Shown: positions 1 to 10,517 of the stretch, piece after piece | Layout of the letters: each line of letters opens with the position of its first letter | How positions within the stretch are numbered: the stretch's first letter is position 1 | DNA from: Carallia brachiata | Taxonomy: Eukaryota > Streptophyta > Magnoliopsida > Malpighiales > Rhizophoraceae | Length of the DNA stretch: 64,000 bases | Direction of reading: 5' to 3' | Assembly (NCBI GenBank): GCA_021464245.1 | Contig: JADCRB010000007.1 | Location: 4,745,125-4,809,124 of the forward strand | Position numbers and translations under genes: made by a program | The notes under the pieces: generated by a model | What the model was told of the DNA's origin: nothing | Databases searched by the model: none | What the model saw: the letters and a program-made list of their open reading frames with translations, nothing else

Positions 1-200
1 AAATTTTTTTGACATTTCATTTGAGTCCTAAATTTTTTTATTTCTTATTGAATCAATCTTTTTGTTTATAGAGAGTGGTAATCCATTAATAAATGAGTTT
101 AATTTAATAAAATTATTAAAAAAAGGTTAAGTATACAAATTAAATATTTAAACTTTTTTGACATTTCATTTGAGTTGTAAACTTTATCCGTTAATTTTTT
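1..200. repeat. Partial foldback element, family FB1
   Basis: This AT-rich stretch contains a 'gacatttcatttgag' motif twice (near 10 and 158) and the phrase 'ccattaataaatgag'. The same phrases, in both orientations, form the arms of complete foldback elements near 18904-19385 and 58050-58505. The window edge cuts this copy, so its left end is not visible. It encodes nothing. I see no gene between 200 and 466. Confidence 0.55.
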
Positions 201-465
201 TTTTGAAAGATGGCGCCACAATTAGATGAAAAATACAAAATTGTAAATTCGTTTCTTCCAAAAAAAATTACCGCCTCTTTTAAATATTTTAAATTAGTTA
301 CACACAAAAAAATATCATTGATTTATAGTGACGTTTATAAATTAATTTTTAAAATAAAGACATCATGCGTTTAATAGAATAGTCATTTAAAATTCACTTC
401 AATTCTTTTTGGCCATATTTGTCAAAAACATCATTGTAAAAACGTTGCGAAAGATCTTTTTTTGT

Positions 466-595
466 TCTAGTGCAGGTAGGCCATCCATCGGTGAAACCAG
501 GTCCATCTTATTTCATTCTGCCATCAAGAGCCCCCCGAGACCGCTGTAGTGTCTATAATCGTAACTGTCATTGAAAGTGGAAGCCTTCCGCGTAG
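466..595 (+). pseudogene. RALF-like peptide gene, relic copy 0 (exon 2 only)
   Basis: This is a decayed exon 2 of the tandem small-peptide family. An acceptor-like 'gtgcag' ends at 475, and homology to exon 2 of the copies at 10.9, 21.0 and 31.4 kb follows. The last part still reads R-C-S-V-Y-N-R-N-C-H-stop, so cysteines 3 and 4 remain. The segment that carries cysteines 1 and 2 in other copies is deleted, and the frame of the 3' part no longer agrees with the usual splice phase. No exon 1 lies upstream within the window. The 3' flank (596-863) keeps the family signature, including 'gagaataaag' and 'gaagaacaaag'. I call it a pseudogene; the homology is clear from the flank, and loss of function is clear from the missing cysteines. 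Confidence 0.7.
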
Positions 596-717
596 ATCAA
601 AACTCTATTTAAGTGTCAACTAGCTAGCCAGTGCTCTATATATATTGTAGAGTGAACCGTTGGAGAATAAAGTAACTAATTAATTTTTGATGCAGTTCAG
701 ATTATTATATACTACGC

Positions 718-1050
718 CAGCGTGTGACCTGAGTTTTCCTCCGGCACAGTAAATATCGTTGGTACATGTAATACCATTAGAACCTTCTTTTTTGTAATGG
801 ATAATCAATTACTATGTATGAAGAACAAAGAAAAAACAAATGACATGGTTGGTGTTTGCCTATTAAAAGGGGCTCTAGTTATATCTTTTTCATTGCAGAC
901 AGCACCATTATAATTGAAAATATAGGCAAACACCAATCGTGTTACACTTTTTCTGTATTCTTCATATATAGTAATCGAATATCCATTACATAGAAGGTTC
1001 TGATCGTATTACATGTACCGACGAGAATTGCAATGCCAGAAATCTCAATG
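718..1050. repeat. Inverted duplication of peptide-gene 3' flank (hairpin)
   Basis: The 3' flank at about 718-863 is followed, after a spacer of about 58 bases, by a reverse-complement copy of the same flank at about 922-1050. Matching blocks include 'ggtgtttgcctat' (851-863) against 'ataggcaaacacc' (922-934), and 'ggtacatgtaata' against 'attacatgtacc'. The arms have diverged by several percent and by small indels. No other array unit has this inversion. A transcript through it would fold into a long imperfect hairpin. Confidence 0.8.
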
Positions 1051-2654
1051 CTGATCCTATACTGTTTCATTTTCTCTTTTCGGCCGCCAAATGGAGAAAT
1101 TGTCTCTGATTCCTCTTCGTTTTCCTTTAGATTGGTATGCTTTCTTATATTTGGACAGTTTATTGGTTGAAATGGGCAAGAAAAGAGGGGGGGGAGGGGC
1201 GAGGAGAGAGAGAACGGAGGAGGGAGGAAAGAGAGAGGAGGGGAGAGAAATGAATTTGTTTTTGATCCAGATGGCATCCAAACAGCATGTGATTTATACA
1301 ACGATAAATATATTTTATATAATTGTAATTGAAAAATATGAATTGAAAAAAAAAATAATATTTTTTTATAATTTTTTATTATTATAGTTGTACAAAATAT
1401 ATTTATTATTGTATAAAATATGAATTTAAACAATATTCAATCATTTTCTTGTATGGCAATGCGCTTTTTTGTTAAAAAATTTCATTTTCATGTGTCATGT
1501 CATCATCTTTTAATGAAGTGGCATGTTGAAGTGACAATGTTATTCTGACACAGCACTTTATTATGTGTTACGTCAGCATATTTAATGAAAAAAGTAATTG
1601 GTGGGTATAATTAGTCTAACAGAAATAATAATAGTTTGATTTAATAAAAAATAAGTTAAGGGAAAATAAAAAAGGTGTAACCTATGTGAAGCAACGCTCA
1701 GGTTTGCCGATCTGTCCCTCGCTCATGTCTATGACCCGTGAACGCGGTAGTGAGGTCCTTTGAAGAACAATGGAAAAAGGAAAAGCTTTTGGGAGAAATT
1801 GAGTAACCAGAGACGAAAAAGATGCCAAACAAAAAAATGGAAGGAAAATACTAGGTATAATAAAGTGATATGGTGTTTAAATTATTGAAATTTTAAAAAA
1901 AAATTATTAAAAATTATTAAATAATTAAATTAATAAATTTATAATTATTTAAAAGTAAACTGTATAATAAAATTAAAAAAAAAATTTATTATACAATTTT
2001 TTATCGACTCCATTTCAAATAGAAATTATACAATAATATACTCAACGATACATTTAAAGTACATATAAATTTTCCTTCTTCCATTTTCTTTTAAAAATTA
2101 GCCAACCTCACGATATAATTAACTCGGTACAACAAAAAAAAACCCTGATGCCGCCGAGTACAGCAAAACAGCAAGACAAAAGCCTCTCGGCCAATCTCCT
2201 TGTTTAATTATTATATTATTTATTATTTTTAACTAAAGCTGCACTGCACATGAAATATTATTCATGTGCCGTGATTGATTTCCATGGCCTTAAATTGCCC
2301 CAGATGCGACAATCAATTAATTATTATTATTTTTTGTTAACAAAACACGGCACATGAATAAATGTATTAACATTATTTATGTGTTTATTCACCGGCCGCC
2401 ATCACAACGGCAACAGCTTGCCCCAAGGGGCAATTGTTTTCTTTTTAACTAGTTTGTGAATCCCACACAAAGCATAAGCATAAATCCATAAATAAACATT
2501 GTTTTGTGATTAAATAAGGATTTTTCTTAGATTAATATGATTTTTCTGATATCAAACATTAGATTCTACCTAAAATCTTATACAAGAGTTAATGATTAAG
2601 CATATTTTTAGTCGTCATATTGCAAAATTGATGATTATACGTACTAACAAGCAC
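1051..2654. other. Non-coding AT-rich interval
   Basis: I see no gene here. It holds a purine-only tract at about 1185-1250 (G/A runs such as 'gaggggggggagggg'). A weak copy of block U lies at about 1690-1845; it shares 'cctttgaagaa' and 'tttgggagaaattgag' with 41.9, 45.8 and 58.5 kb. A short inverted repeat pairs 'attcatgtgccgtg' (2257-2270) with 'cacggcacatgaat' (2346-2359). Long reading frames on the minus strand here consist of low-complexity Phe, Pro, Ser and Leu runs and are not credible genes. With the LINE fragment that follows, this interval interrupts the array unit between about 926 and 4722. Confidence 0.6.
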
Positions 2655-4717
2655 CTAAAGATCCAAGTCTCACCCTCCTACAGCTCGATTCACTCCCACC
2701 AGAGGACTGCGTCAGGGGGATCCTTTGTCCCCTACTTGTTTTTATTGGTACGGATACACTCTCCGAATGCTATGTCGCAGTGTCGAGGATGCAAAGCTTA
2801 AAGGGTTCAAGATCACGAGGCGTTGCCCTGTCCTTTCCCATCTCCTTTTCGCCGATGATACTCTTTTATTTGGGGAAGCAACGCAAGGGGAGGCTCTTAA
2901 TCTGAAGGCAGTGGTGGATGCTTATTGTCTGGCTTCAAGTCAGACGGTTAACCTGCGCAAATCTGGTGTTGAGTTTAGCAGAAACACTCCGGCTGAGGTG
3001 CGCAATGAAATATGCCAAGTCCTAGGAATCGGTCCTCTCGGATGCAAAGAGCATTATTTAGGGCTCCCCCTTAGAATGGCTCGGTCCAAGCGGGCCACTT
3101 GCATTTTATACTCGAGCGGCTCGAACAGAACAACGCTTCTTGGAAGCAGAAGCTTCTCTCGCTGGCGGGCCGAGAAGTGCTCCTCAAGTCAGTGGCATCG
3201 GCTATCCCTCACTATGCAATGTCCATCTTTAAATTCCCGAAAGCTTTGTGCCAAGCTCAATAGCATGATGTCCAATTTTTGGTGGGGCCAAAGGGCGGAG
3301 GAGAGGAAGATTCATTGGGAGAGTTGTCCTCCTTGACTATGCCGAAGGTAGCAGGGGAATGGGATTTCGGGATCTCTCCAAGTTTAATATTGCTCTTTTA
3401 GCAAAACAATGCTGGAGGTTGGTACAAAGTCCTCATTCCTTATGGGCAAAAAGTTATCAAAGGCATATTTCCCAACTGGTGATTTTCTATCTGCGGCCAA
3501 AGGTAGTCGACCTTTTTGGGGATGGCAAAGTCTGCTTCACGGGAGGGAGCTCCTCTTGAAAGGTTTACGATGGAGCATTGGTGATGGTTGCAATGTCTGT
3601 ATATGGGACACTCCTTGGATTCCCGGCTTACCTCAGTTTAAAATCCATTCAGCACGACCATCACACTCACAAGCCTTCGTGGTGGCTGATCTTATTTGTC
3701 CGATTCGTAAGACATGGCTCACTCATAAACTTTGTGCGCTCTTTCGACCGGAGGAAACTGAAGCAATTGAGAATATCCCTTTAAGGCATTTGGTGGAGCC
3801 GATCGTTTTAATTTGGCACTATGAAAAGACAGGCCAGTATACGGTCAAGTCTGGGTATCAAATTTCTGTGCTATGTAGGGGGGAGATGCTGAACTCGATG
3901 GGCGAAGCTTCCAATTCCAGATGTCGGGTCTGGAAGAACATCTGGAACTTGAAGGTTCCTCCAAAAGTGAAGCACTTTATCTGGCGTGCTGCGCGCGATT
4001 CTCTACCATGTCAAGTTAATTTATTTCGGAGAGGAGTGGTTGCTAGCAGCCTTTGTACCATTTGTGGAGCAGCAAGCGATGAAACCATGAGCATTGTTTG
4101 TTTTTTTGCGAACACGCTCGTGCAACGTGGTTTGCTGGGCCGTTAGGCTATATGCCCAATCTTATTGGCTTTCAATCCTTTCACTCCTGGTGGGATGAGT
4201 TGTCACTTATTCTTCCTAAAGGAGACTTAACTGTTGCTGCGTTGTGTTGTTGGCAGATTTGGAAGACCAGGAATGCTTACTCTTGGGAACATACTGGAGT
4301 GGATCCTACTGCTACTGTCGTGAGACTAAGGAGGACCTTGGGCGAATTGATGGCGCTGGAGCCTGTTAGCAGTCACATACAAGCAACTCGCGCTAGCCGA
4401 AATGCGGAGTGGGGACCCACCTGCGCATGGAACACTGAAAATTAATTGTGATGCTTCATTTGTTGCAAGCACCAAATTCGCTGGAATTGCTGTGGTTTGT
4501 AGGGACTGTCATGGTCGTATTCTTGATGGCCACACACTTCTCTGAAAGTTGCATTCACCATTAGTTGCAGAGGCATGGGCTGTGAGGGAAGCTATCTACC
4601 GAGCCACATTCTTGCGCCCCCCATGCGTGGTTATCGAAACCGACTCTATGCTTGTGCATCAAGCTGTTGTGGGCAACGACTGGAGTGTCCATGGGAGATT
4701 GGGCCAATTGTCCGAGA
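2655..4717 (+). mobile_element. L1-type LINE fragment (RT, zf-RVT, RNase H), broken
   Basis: This is the 3' part of the second ORF of a plant non-LTR retrotransposon, truncated at both ends. Reading with frameshifts, it shows reverse transcriptase motifs (a GDP-S-PYLF-like start near 2710-2745, then F-A-D-D-T-L-L-F near 2851-2874). A zf-RVT domain follows near 3925-4150 (V-P-P-K-V-K-H-F-I-W-R, and C-x2-C in S-L-C-T-I-C-G-A). An RNase H-like C terminus lies at about 4438-4715 (I-N-C-D-A-S-F, later E-A-W-A-V-R-E-A). At least four frame changes and an internal stop near 4543 kill it. There is no poly(A) tail. Array sequence resumes at about 4722 ('cattgtgtaactaatctcc'-like), so the fragment ends in host DNA without a target duplication I can see. 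Confidence 0.85.
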
Positions 4718-4721
4718 TACA

Positions 4722-6660
4722 TTTGTTTTTTCTTTCTACTTTCGTTGTGTAACTAATCTCCAAATTTTGTCCGAATGACCATCTGCTTAAGATATACAAG
4801 TATATCTAACATTTCTCTCGACCTAGAAGAAAGTGACAATAATTATAAAAAAAAACAGAAGAGAAAACTAAGAAGTTATCGTGGCTCTGAGCAAGGGAAA
4901 AATATAATACTCTTAACGGTGAAACTCAAGTGCCTTCCAAGTTCATTACTCGACATAATATAGTTTGCACAAATCAGAAGATAAATTTAGTTAATTGATC
5001 GGAAAAAATTTAGAGTCTCGACGAAAAATAACCTTAGAAACATAAAAATAAGTTGACATTATTGCACCGAACTGAGCTATATTTGGAAGAAGAAAAAAGA
5101 ATTTTGAAAAAAAAAATTGATAAACCTTGCTGATAATCTTGAACAATCTACAATTGATCAGTCAAAAATCTAGAAAAAGAATACAAAAATGAGTTTGCTT
5201 GGTTTAACTTTTGGAACCAATTGCAAGTTGGTCCCCAACATTAGTATAACGAGTCTTTGTAAAATTTTACACCACTGTTGGGAAAAACTGATAGCTCATA
5301 AATTACAATTGATTGAAAAACCCTTCTTTGGAACAAAATAGCTCTTGATTGTAACAATTTAGGATGTTGGGACAAAGTTGCATTGCAACAATTTCAGCTC
5401 TTATTCGCCATTGGTTGCATAGCTGTTCAACACCACCAGTTAAGGAAAAAGCACAATCATTACAAGCAATGATGCCTATATTCGTGACATTCGCTAACAA
5501 ATAGCTAAACCCTTGTAGTATGCAATTGCATCGAAGACAATAAGCTACGAAATGAAAACATGAAGGTACACTAAAAACATCAATAACCAGTATTTCACCA
5601 CGCAAAACATATTCATCAAACCAGAAAACTCCTCATCACACGGCCATTGGCATCACAGAGGCGCTTTTTTGATTGGTTCTTAATTATCAAAAGGATGAAT
5701 TATCATTTCATTAATTTTAATCATTTGCTCAGATTATTATCCAAAGGGTGAAATGTCATGACATTAATTTTAATTATTTGCCCAAATATTCTTTGGTTGA
5801 GAATCATATGTAATAGAACATGCATGCAAAAACATCATCTGTCATTCTGACATAGGTTCAGTGTCCGACAATGTCAAGTAAAGTGATAGATTCTTCAATG
5901 TAAAAAGTTGAACATTTCCTCTACATGTACACTATTTGATTGATAGAGAATAGCATTTTTCAATAATGTTTTCATATGTGTTTGAAAATCCTTCCACCTA
6001 TTCCATACTCTTATGCTCTTCAACGTTGAACTGGTAGAACTGCAAAATTGTATTAAGCCAAAAATATTCTTGTTTATAGGATAATCACTTTGAATATAGA
6101 TGCATGCTTGCATTCCGTACCTATTAAAACTATCGAGGCTGAATGAGCAAATGTTAGAACAAAAAGTGAACGCCAGATGACTTAAACAATCAATTGAGCT
6201 AATTAGAAAATAAACGTGAACGGGACAAACCCAAACCTCCAAATTTCTAATCATTTGTTGCCAAAAAAATCATTTGGGCGGATCCATTGAACAACCAATA
6301 AAAACTAAAGAGCTATGCCTGCCATATAGTATAACTATTTCAAGATATAACAACAAAAGAAGCCAAAGATACCAATGCAAAAACTAAATTTGATACGTGA
6401 ATTTACAATCTTCAAAGAACCCGCACAGATGAAGCAACTCACTTTCCTTTGCCTTGGAGATATCTCTAATTAGGATCACAATTGAATCAACAATTATCCT
6501 CTTGTACTCAAATCCACCTTCTTCCCTTAAAATATTACACAAAGCACTTAAATCATCACTCATAGTGATCCGACGCTTCAGAACATCAAAGAGGCTTTTC
6601 AGTTTGGAATTCTGGGGCTCGAGAATTAATTAATAGGGAGATTTCTAAGTGAGAAATTCT
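4722..6660. repeat. Tandem array unit, downstream segment (copy 0)
   Basis: This segment is a paralogue of 11500-12760 plus 15134-15358 and of 21600-24240. Shared landmarks include 'gatatacaagtatatctaac', 'ttgattgtaacaatttagg', 'cattggcatcacagaggcg' and 'cttgcat'. It matches the other copies over nearly 2 kb apart from insertions. The minus strand of 5303-5605 reads open for 100 codons, but the same frame is broken in the copies at 12.2 and 22.3 kb, so it is not supported as a gene. A splice-acceptor-like 'catttcgtag' on the minus strand recurs in all three copies. Its only recognisable coding remnant is the gamma-COP exon annotated separately. Confidence 0.75.
6384..6538 (-). pseudogene. Coatomer subunit gamma exon fragment (copy 0)
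   Basis: The minus strand reads N-I-L-R-E-E-G-G-F-E-Y-K, then I-V-D-S-I-V-I-L-I-R-D-I, A-K-E-S-E-L-L-H-L-C and F-F-E-D-C-K-F-T-Y-Q, and then a stop. This closely resembles one internal exon of plant gamma-COP (COPI vesicle coat, Golgi-ER traffic). Only about 50 codons of a protein of roughly 900 residues are present, and the upstream end is cut by a deletion relative to the copy at 24.0 kb, which keeps an intron acceptor. It is a genomic fragment carried along with the array, not a gene. Identification is from family knowledge; no search was run. Confidence 0.75.
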
Positions 6661-6675
6661 GAGACTTGAATCTTC

Positions 6676-7156
6676 TGTTGTGTTTGGGAGCGGGGAAAAA
6701 GGGGAGAGAGATGAAAGTGAAATGATTAAAGTAAATTATTGTATTTGGAAAATATTTGAAAAGTAAGAGAGAAAGAAGTTTTTGATTTCCTTAATTCTTT
6801 CTACTCCACCAAAATCAATTATCACAAAAATAAAAGGAAAGTTATTGGGCTCTTACTAAATTTATCAAATAACTCAATTACCCCTCGCATAATTTAAAAA
6901 TTACAATATTACCTAAACAAAATATTTAAATAAAATTTATTATGAATGATAAAATTGTTATTCCAATACATTTTATATTGCTCTCCTCCACTTTTCACCT
7001 TTTCCCAAATAAAAGAATTTATAATTTTTTTCTCCCTCCTATCACCTCTTCCCAAATATAAGAGAAGATAAAAAATATTCATCTCTTAATAATCCTCTCC
7101 TCCACTTTTCTCTCCCTCACTTTACTCTCCCTTAAGAATTTTATCCAAATACAATG
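6676..7156. mobile_element. MITE-like insertion of 481 bp
   Basis: The element starts 'tgttgtgtttggg' and ends 'ccaaatacaatg', which are imperfect inverted ends sharing TTGTRTTTGG. It is flanked by a 3-bp direct repeat TTC (6673-6675 and 7157-7159). The uninterrupted site is visible in the paralogous unit at about 24230-24245 ('gacttgactcttcaagtcacc'). The interior is rich in 'cttttctctccctcac' and 'gagagagatgaaag' tracts and encodes nothing. Confidence 0.7.
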
Positions 7157-7159
7157 TTC

Positions 7160-7822
7160 AAGTCACCAAAGAGAAACGGTTATGTAGTGTACATTTAGAA
7201 CACATAGCTAGGGTTGCAACGTTACAGGAAAAGACATTAATTAACAAAAGATTAAGTGATTGAAATTATTTTTTTTAAAAAAAAGCTACTTGGAAAGTTG
7301 AACAAAAAAGCTCAAAAAATGCACTTGAAGACAAGGCCATTTAGGCAAAAAGAGAACTCTTGAAATTCAATATTTTTATGCGTATAATAAAAATCTCTCT
7401 AAAATTAACCATAATTTAAAGGATAAAGGATTCCAGAAGTCATATGATCATCATTAAATTAAGGATTGATGATTGACTTCAATAGTTGACAGATTTTAAT
7501 ATATAACGGTTTCATATTAATCCTTTTATCAAAATTAATATAATTATGGTAAGTTTTTCTATATGAAAGAAATTGTCGTTCAACTCCTCCTTAAAAGACG
7601 GAGAGCGTCCGAAATACCAAAAACAGAACCAAGTGGCAGCAATTGATTGGCTTTTGTCTCAAGTAAAATATATATGTGAGATACATGCAATCAATTTCCA
7701 TATTAAATGCATGCGCTCACAAAAACATAATGGAATAGGAATAATTTGTTAAGTCTCCAACCCTAATAAAAACATTTTATGGGGAATTTAATCGAGACAG
7801 GATTCATTGAACAAAACAAATT
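7160..7822. repeat. Array unit, segment leading to the next copy
   Basis: This stretch is paralogous to 24250-24900 and, in part, to 19906-20150. Landmarks are 'aacggttatgtagtgtacat', 'caactcctccttaaaag' and 'gcagcaattgattggct'. I see no gene in it. Confidence 0.65.
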
Positions 7823-9458
7823 TGTTGGGGTCAGGGGGCAATCGCCCACTCGCCCACAACTCCCCCCCCCCCCCCCCCACACCCAAACCCCCGCCTGGTT
7901 TTTGAATATATATTATTGTAATTACAAAGTAACTACAAAGTGAAAGCAATTGTGACTTAGGTCACTGGCCAGTGCCACTTTGGCCCCCCTTAAATTGTAG
8001 GATAAATGTTAATAGTACGAGGAGTTTTGTTCCGAGTTTTGTTTGTAATACAATAATTATTATATTTTATGCAACAATAGTGATAAAATGTGAAACGAAA
8101 AAATGAAGATTTTTTCTTCTTATTTTCGTTGCACATTTGGTGAATTTGGTTGCACAAAATTTTTTACTTGTTATATTACGGACAAATTCTTAGGTGATTT
8201 TGTTGGGCCATAACAAGACTCTAAATTGTAAGTTCGAGCCTCTCAAGCCCTTTTTTGATTATATTTTTTTATTTTTGGTTTCCCTTTTATTTATTTTTTT
8301 TTTAAATAGCAATCGGTTTCATTCTTTGCTCTTAAGGGTTAATATCAAAAAATAATATCACTTTTGTATTTTTTTATAAATCCAGCACGACTTTTAAAAA
8401 CCGACAAATCTAACACAGTTTAATTATTTTCTTACAAATATAACATAACTTTTAACAATTAACAAATTTAATACAATTTAATTATTTTCTAACAAATCTA
8501 GTACGCTATCAGTTAAAAATAATCAGTTAAAAGTAACTGAATCCCTTAGTAGACACATATTCACATTTACGTCTAAATTTAATGTAGTTTAAAACTCTTA
8601 AATGTTATATATGCATATGTGTATACTGAGAATTCGATTATTTTTAATTGACAGTGTGCTAGATTTGGGAAAAAATAATTGAACACCTAAATCTAATACT
8701 GTTTAAAACTTTCAAATGTCATATGTGCATACAAAAAATCTGATTATTTTTAACTGACAGTGTGGTAGATTTGTTAGAAAATAATTAAACTGTATTAAAT
8801 TTATTAATTGTTAAAGATTGTGCTAAATTTGTAAAATAATAATTAAACTGTACTATATTTGTTAAATTTTAAAAGTTGTGTTAGATTTATAAAAACATTC
8901 AAAGGTGGTACTATTTTTTTAAATTAACCCTGCTCTTAAAATCATTCCTTTAGATTCTAATTTGTATGTGTTAATTAATATTATTTTCATTTATTTTAAA
9001 AATTTGAATAAACTTTTCTTATATTTATACTAGTGATTTAAAAAAAATACTTTAGTATTTCACTATTAATGAAGCAAATCATTTGCAATGGATATTAATA
9101 AAAAGGAAAAAAAATATTTGAAAATGCATATATGTCCAACGTATATTTGTTTATAAAACTGATTTCAATTTTACAAGATATAACATTTATAATAAATTTT
9201 TTTTTACGATGAACATGGTAAAAATTCTATTATAAAATCATATTAAAGATAATTGATTAAATAATTAAATAATTATTTATATAAAAAAAATGCATTTAAT
9301 TTTATAAAAAATGTAAGAGATTAGAACTTACGAAATATTATTATGGTGCTTATTATTTAAAATAATTAATATAATTTTATTTTTTTTCATATATAATAAT
9401 TTTATTATTATATTTATATATACAAAATTTGCCCCCTTTCTGAATCCGTCAATTATCA
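7823..9458. mobile_element. Insertion block of about 1.6 kb in the array unit
   Basis: Array sequence is continuous in the copy at 30.49-30.60 kb ('acaaaacaaattcagag ... gataattgaattggg'). Here it is split between about 7822 and 9459 and has lost about 70 bp. The inserted DNA starts near 'ggggtcagggggcaat', contains a run of about 17 C at 7862-7879, and ends near 'ttgccccctttctgaatccg'. The 'gggggcaa'/'ttgcccc' borders look like inverted ends, but I cannot assign a class. A second foldback element (FB2) lies inside. No coding potential is seen. Confidence 0.45.
8336..8931. mobile_element. Foldback element FB2, copy 1
   Basis: The termini are inverted ('gggttaatatcaaaaaataa' against 'aaattaaccct'), and long imperfect inverted arms fill most of the 596 bp. 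The arms repeat phrases such as 'ttagatttgtta' and 'aattaaactgta'. An 8-bp direct repeat 'gctcttaa' flanks it (8328-8335 and 8932-8939). A second copy is at 28424-29021. The arm length and an 8 to 9 bp target duplication fit Mutator- or hAT-related foldback MITEs. It encodes no protein. Confidence 0.8.
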
Positions 9459-9518
9459 TTGATAATTGAATTGGGAATAACAGAACCCAACCATTTGTCG
9501 CAACTTGCGCGACCTGGC

Positions 9519-9790
9519 AAGTCTTTGGCATCATGTTTCTCATATTTTGGCTTCGAAAGCGAATAGTCTCCCGACTAAACCACAAAGTCTTTGGCACCAT
9601 GTTTCTCATAGTCTTGCTTGGAAGATGAGTTATCTCCCGAGTCAACCACAAGTCTCTGGCCATACGTTTGTTATCTTATCGCGCACATCTCTATCACTCG
9701 GTATTTTATCTTTCTGTACGTGGCTGGAACTCGGAAGTTTCTCTCACACCATTCAAATGTGGCTTTGATCAAACAACGTACACAATTACC
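9519..9790 (+). promoter_or_regulatory. Conserved upstream region with 66-bp direct repeats
   Basis: Two adjacent repeats of about 66 bp begin 'aagtctttggcatcatg' (9519) and 'aagtctttggcaccatg' (9585), and a shorter third starts 'aagtctctggcc' (9650). The same arrangement precedes the peptide genes at 20.6 kb (20270-20420) and 31.0 kb (30640-30790). A weaker version precedes the 43.7 kb copy (about 43459), and a relic lies at 28315-28390. It lies several hundred bases upstream of the TATA box. Preservation in several units suggests a promoter role, but recent duplication could explain the same thing. Confidence 0.5.
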
Positions 9791-9809
9791 AAATTACCTT
9801 ACATGCCCC

Positions 9810-10438
9810 ATATGAAGCACGGACACTTCAAAAAATGAACGTACTGCATGTCGGACACGCTAAACGTGCGAACACGTGGCGGACACGTGTCGGACACGGC
9901 TAGAAGTGTTCGCCGAAAATTTTTTTTTTAATTCGAACACGTGTGTCGGACACGGGAATCACAAGTGTCCAACACGCCACGGACACGCCTGAATATTTTT
10001 ATAATTATTTTTAACAAATAAAAAAAATTCTTAAAAATTATAATTTAATACTGTCAATTCTCTATGACTTTTGAGACGCTTAAATTTCAACTTATTTTTA
10101 ATTTTAATAGAAAAATTAAATTGATTACAAAATCTTATATCTCTATTTTAGTACTTCACAATAAAGAATAAAGAATCTTACGATATATTATTTAAATAAA
10201 AAATTTCTAAAATTTATACTAGTTATATAAATATATTTTTGGCTAAATAAAATTTATAAAATTGTTTAAAAATATATATATGATACACAAAAATTTTAAA
10301 AATTTAATTATATATATATATATATATATATAGCCGTGTCCAAACTGTATCCGTGTACTAATATTTTTAAAATTAGTGTATCGCTGTGTCCGTATCGTAC
10401 TGTGTCCATATCGCCGTGTCCGCATCCGTGCTTGATAG
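9810..10438. mobile_element. MITE of 629 bp next to a peptide-gene TATA box
   Basis: An 8-bp direct repeat 'catgcccc' flanks it (9802-9809 and 10439-10446). The ends carry inverted 'gaagcacggacac' and 'ccgtgcttgatag', and the terminal 150 bp on each side are packed with 'cggacac'/'gtgtccg' variants. The centre is AT-rich with a (TA)n run near 10305-10332. Paralogous promoters at 20.55 and 30.93 kb show the empty site ('ccttacatgcctctcatc'). The 8-bp duplication suggests a hAT-type MITE. Its right end is 20 bases from the TATA box of peptide gene 1. Confidence 0.85.
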
Positions 10439-10458
10439 CATGCCCCTCATCAATTTAC

Positions 10459-10466
10459 TATAAATA
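10459..10466 (+). promoter_or_regulatory. TATA box of RALF-like gene 1
   Basis: TATAAATA lies 59 bases before the start codon. The same box and spacing are seen in the paralogues (about 20574, 30947 and 43623), followed by the shared leader 'gggcagtgggcaaatataaac' (shorter variants occur). Confidence 0.75.
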
Positions 10467-10517
10467 GCACGGTATAGATGGGGCAGCGGGCAAATATAAA
10501 CTCATAGTTACTCCAGC

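Noticed and set aside
942..1433. Minus-strand frame of 163 codons
   Set aside because: It spans an inverted 3'-flank copy and a purine-only tract. The product is low-complexity Phe/Ser/Pro/Leu with no domain.
5895..6254. Minus-strand frame of 119 codons
   Set aside because: It is broken in the paralogous units at 15.2 and 23.5 kb and has no recognisable domain.
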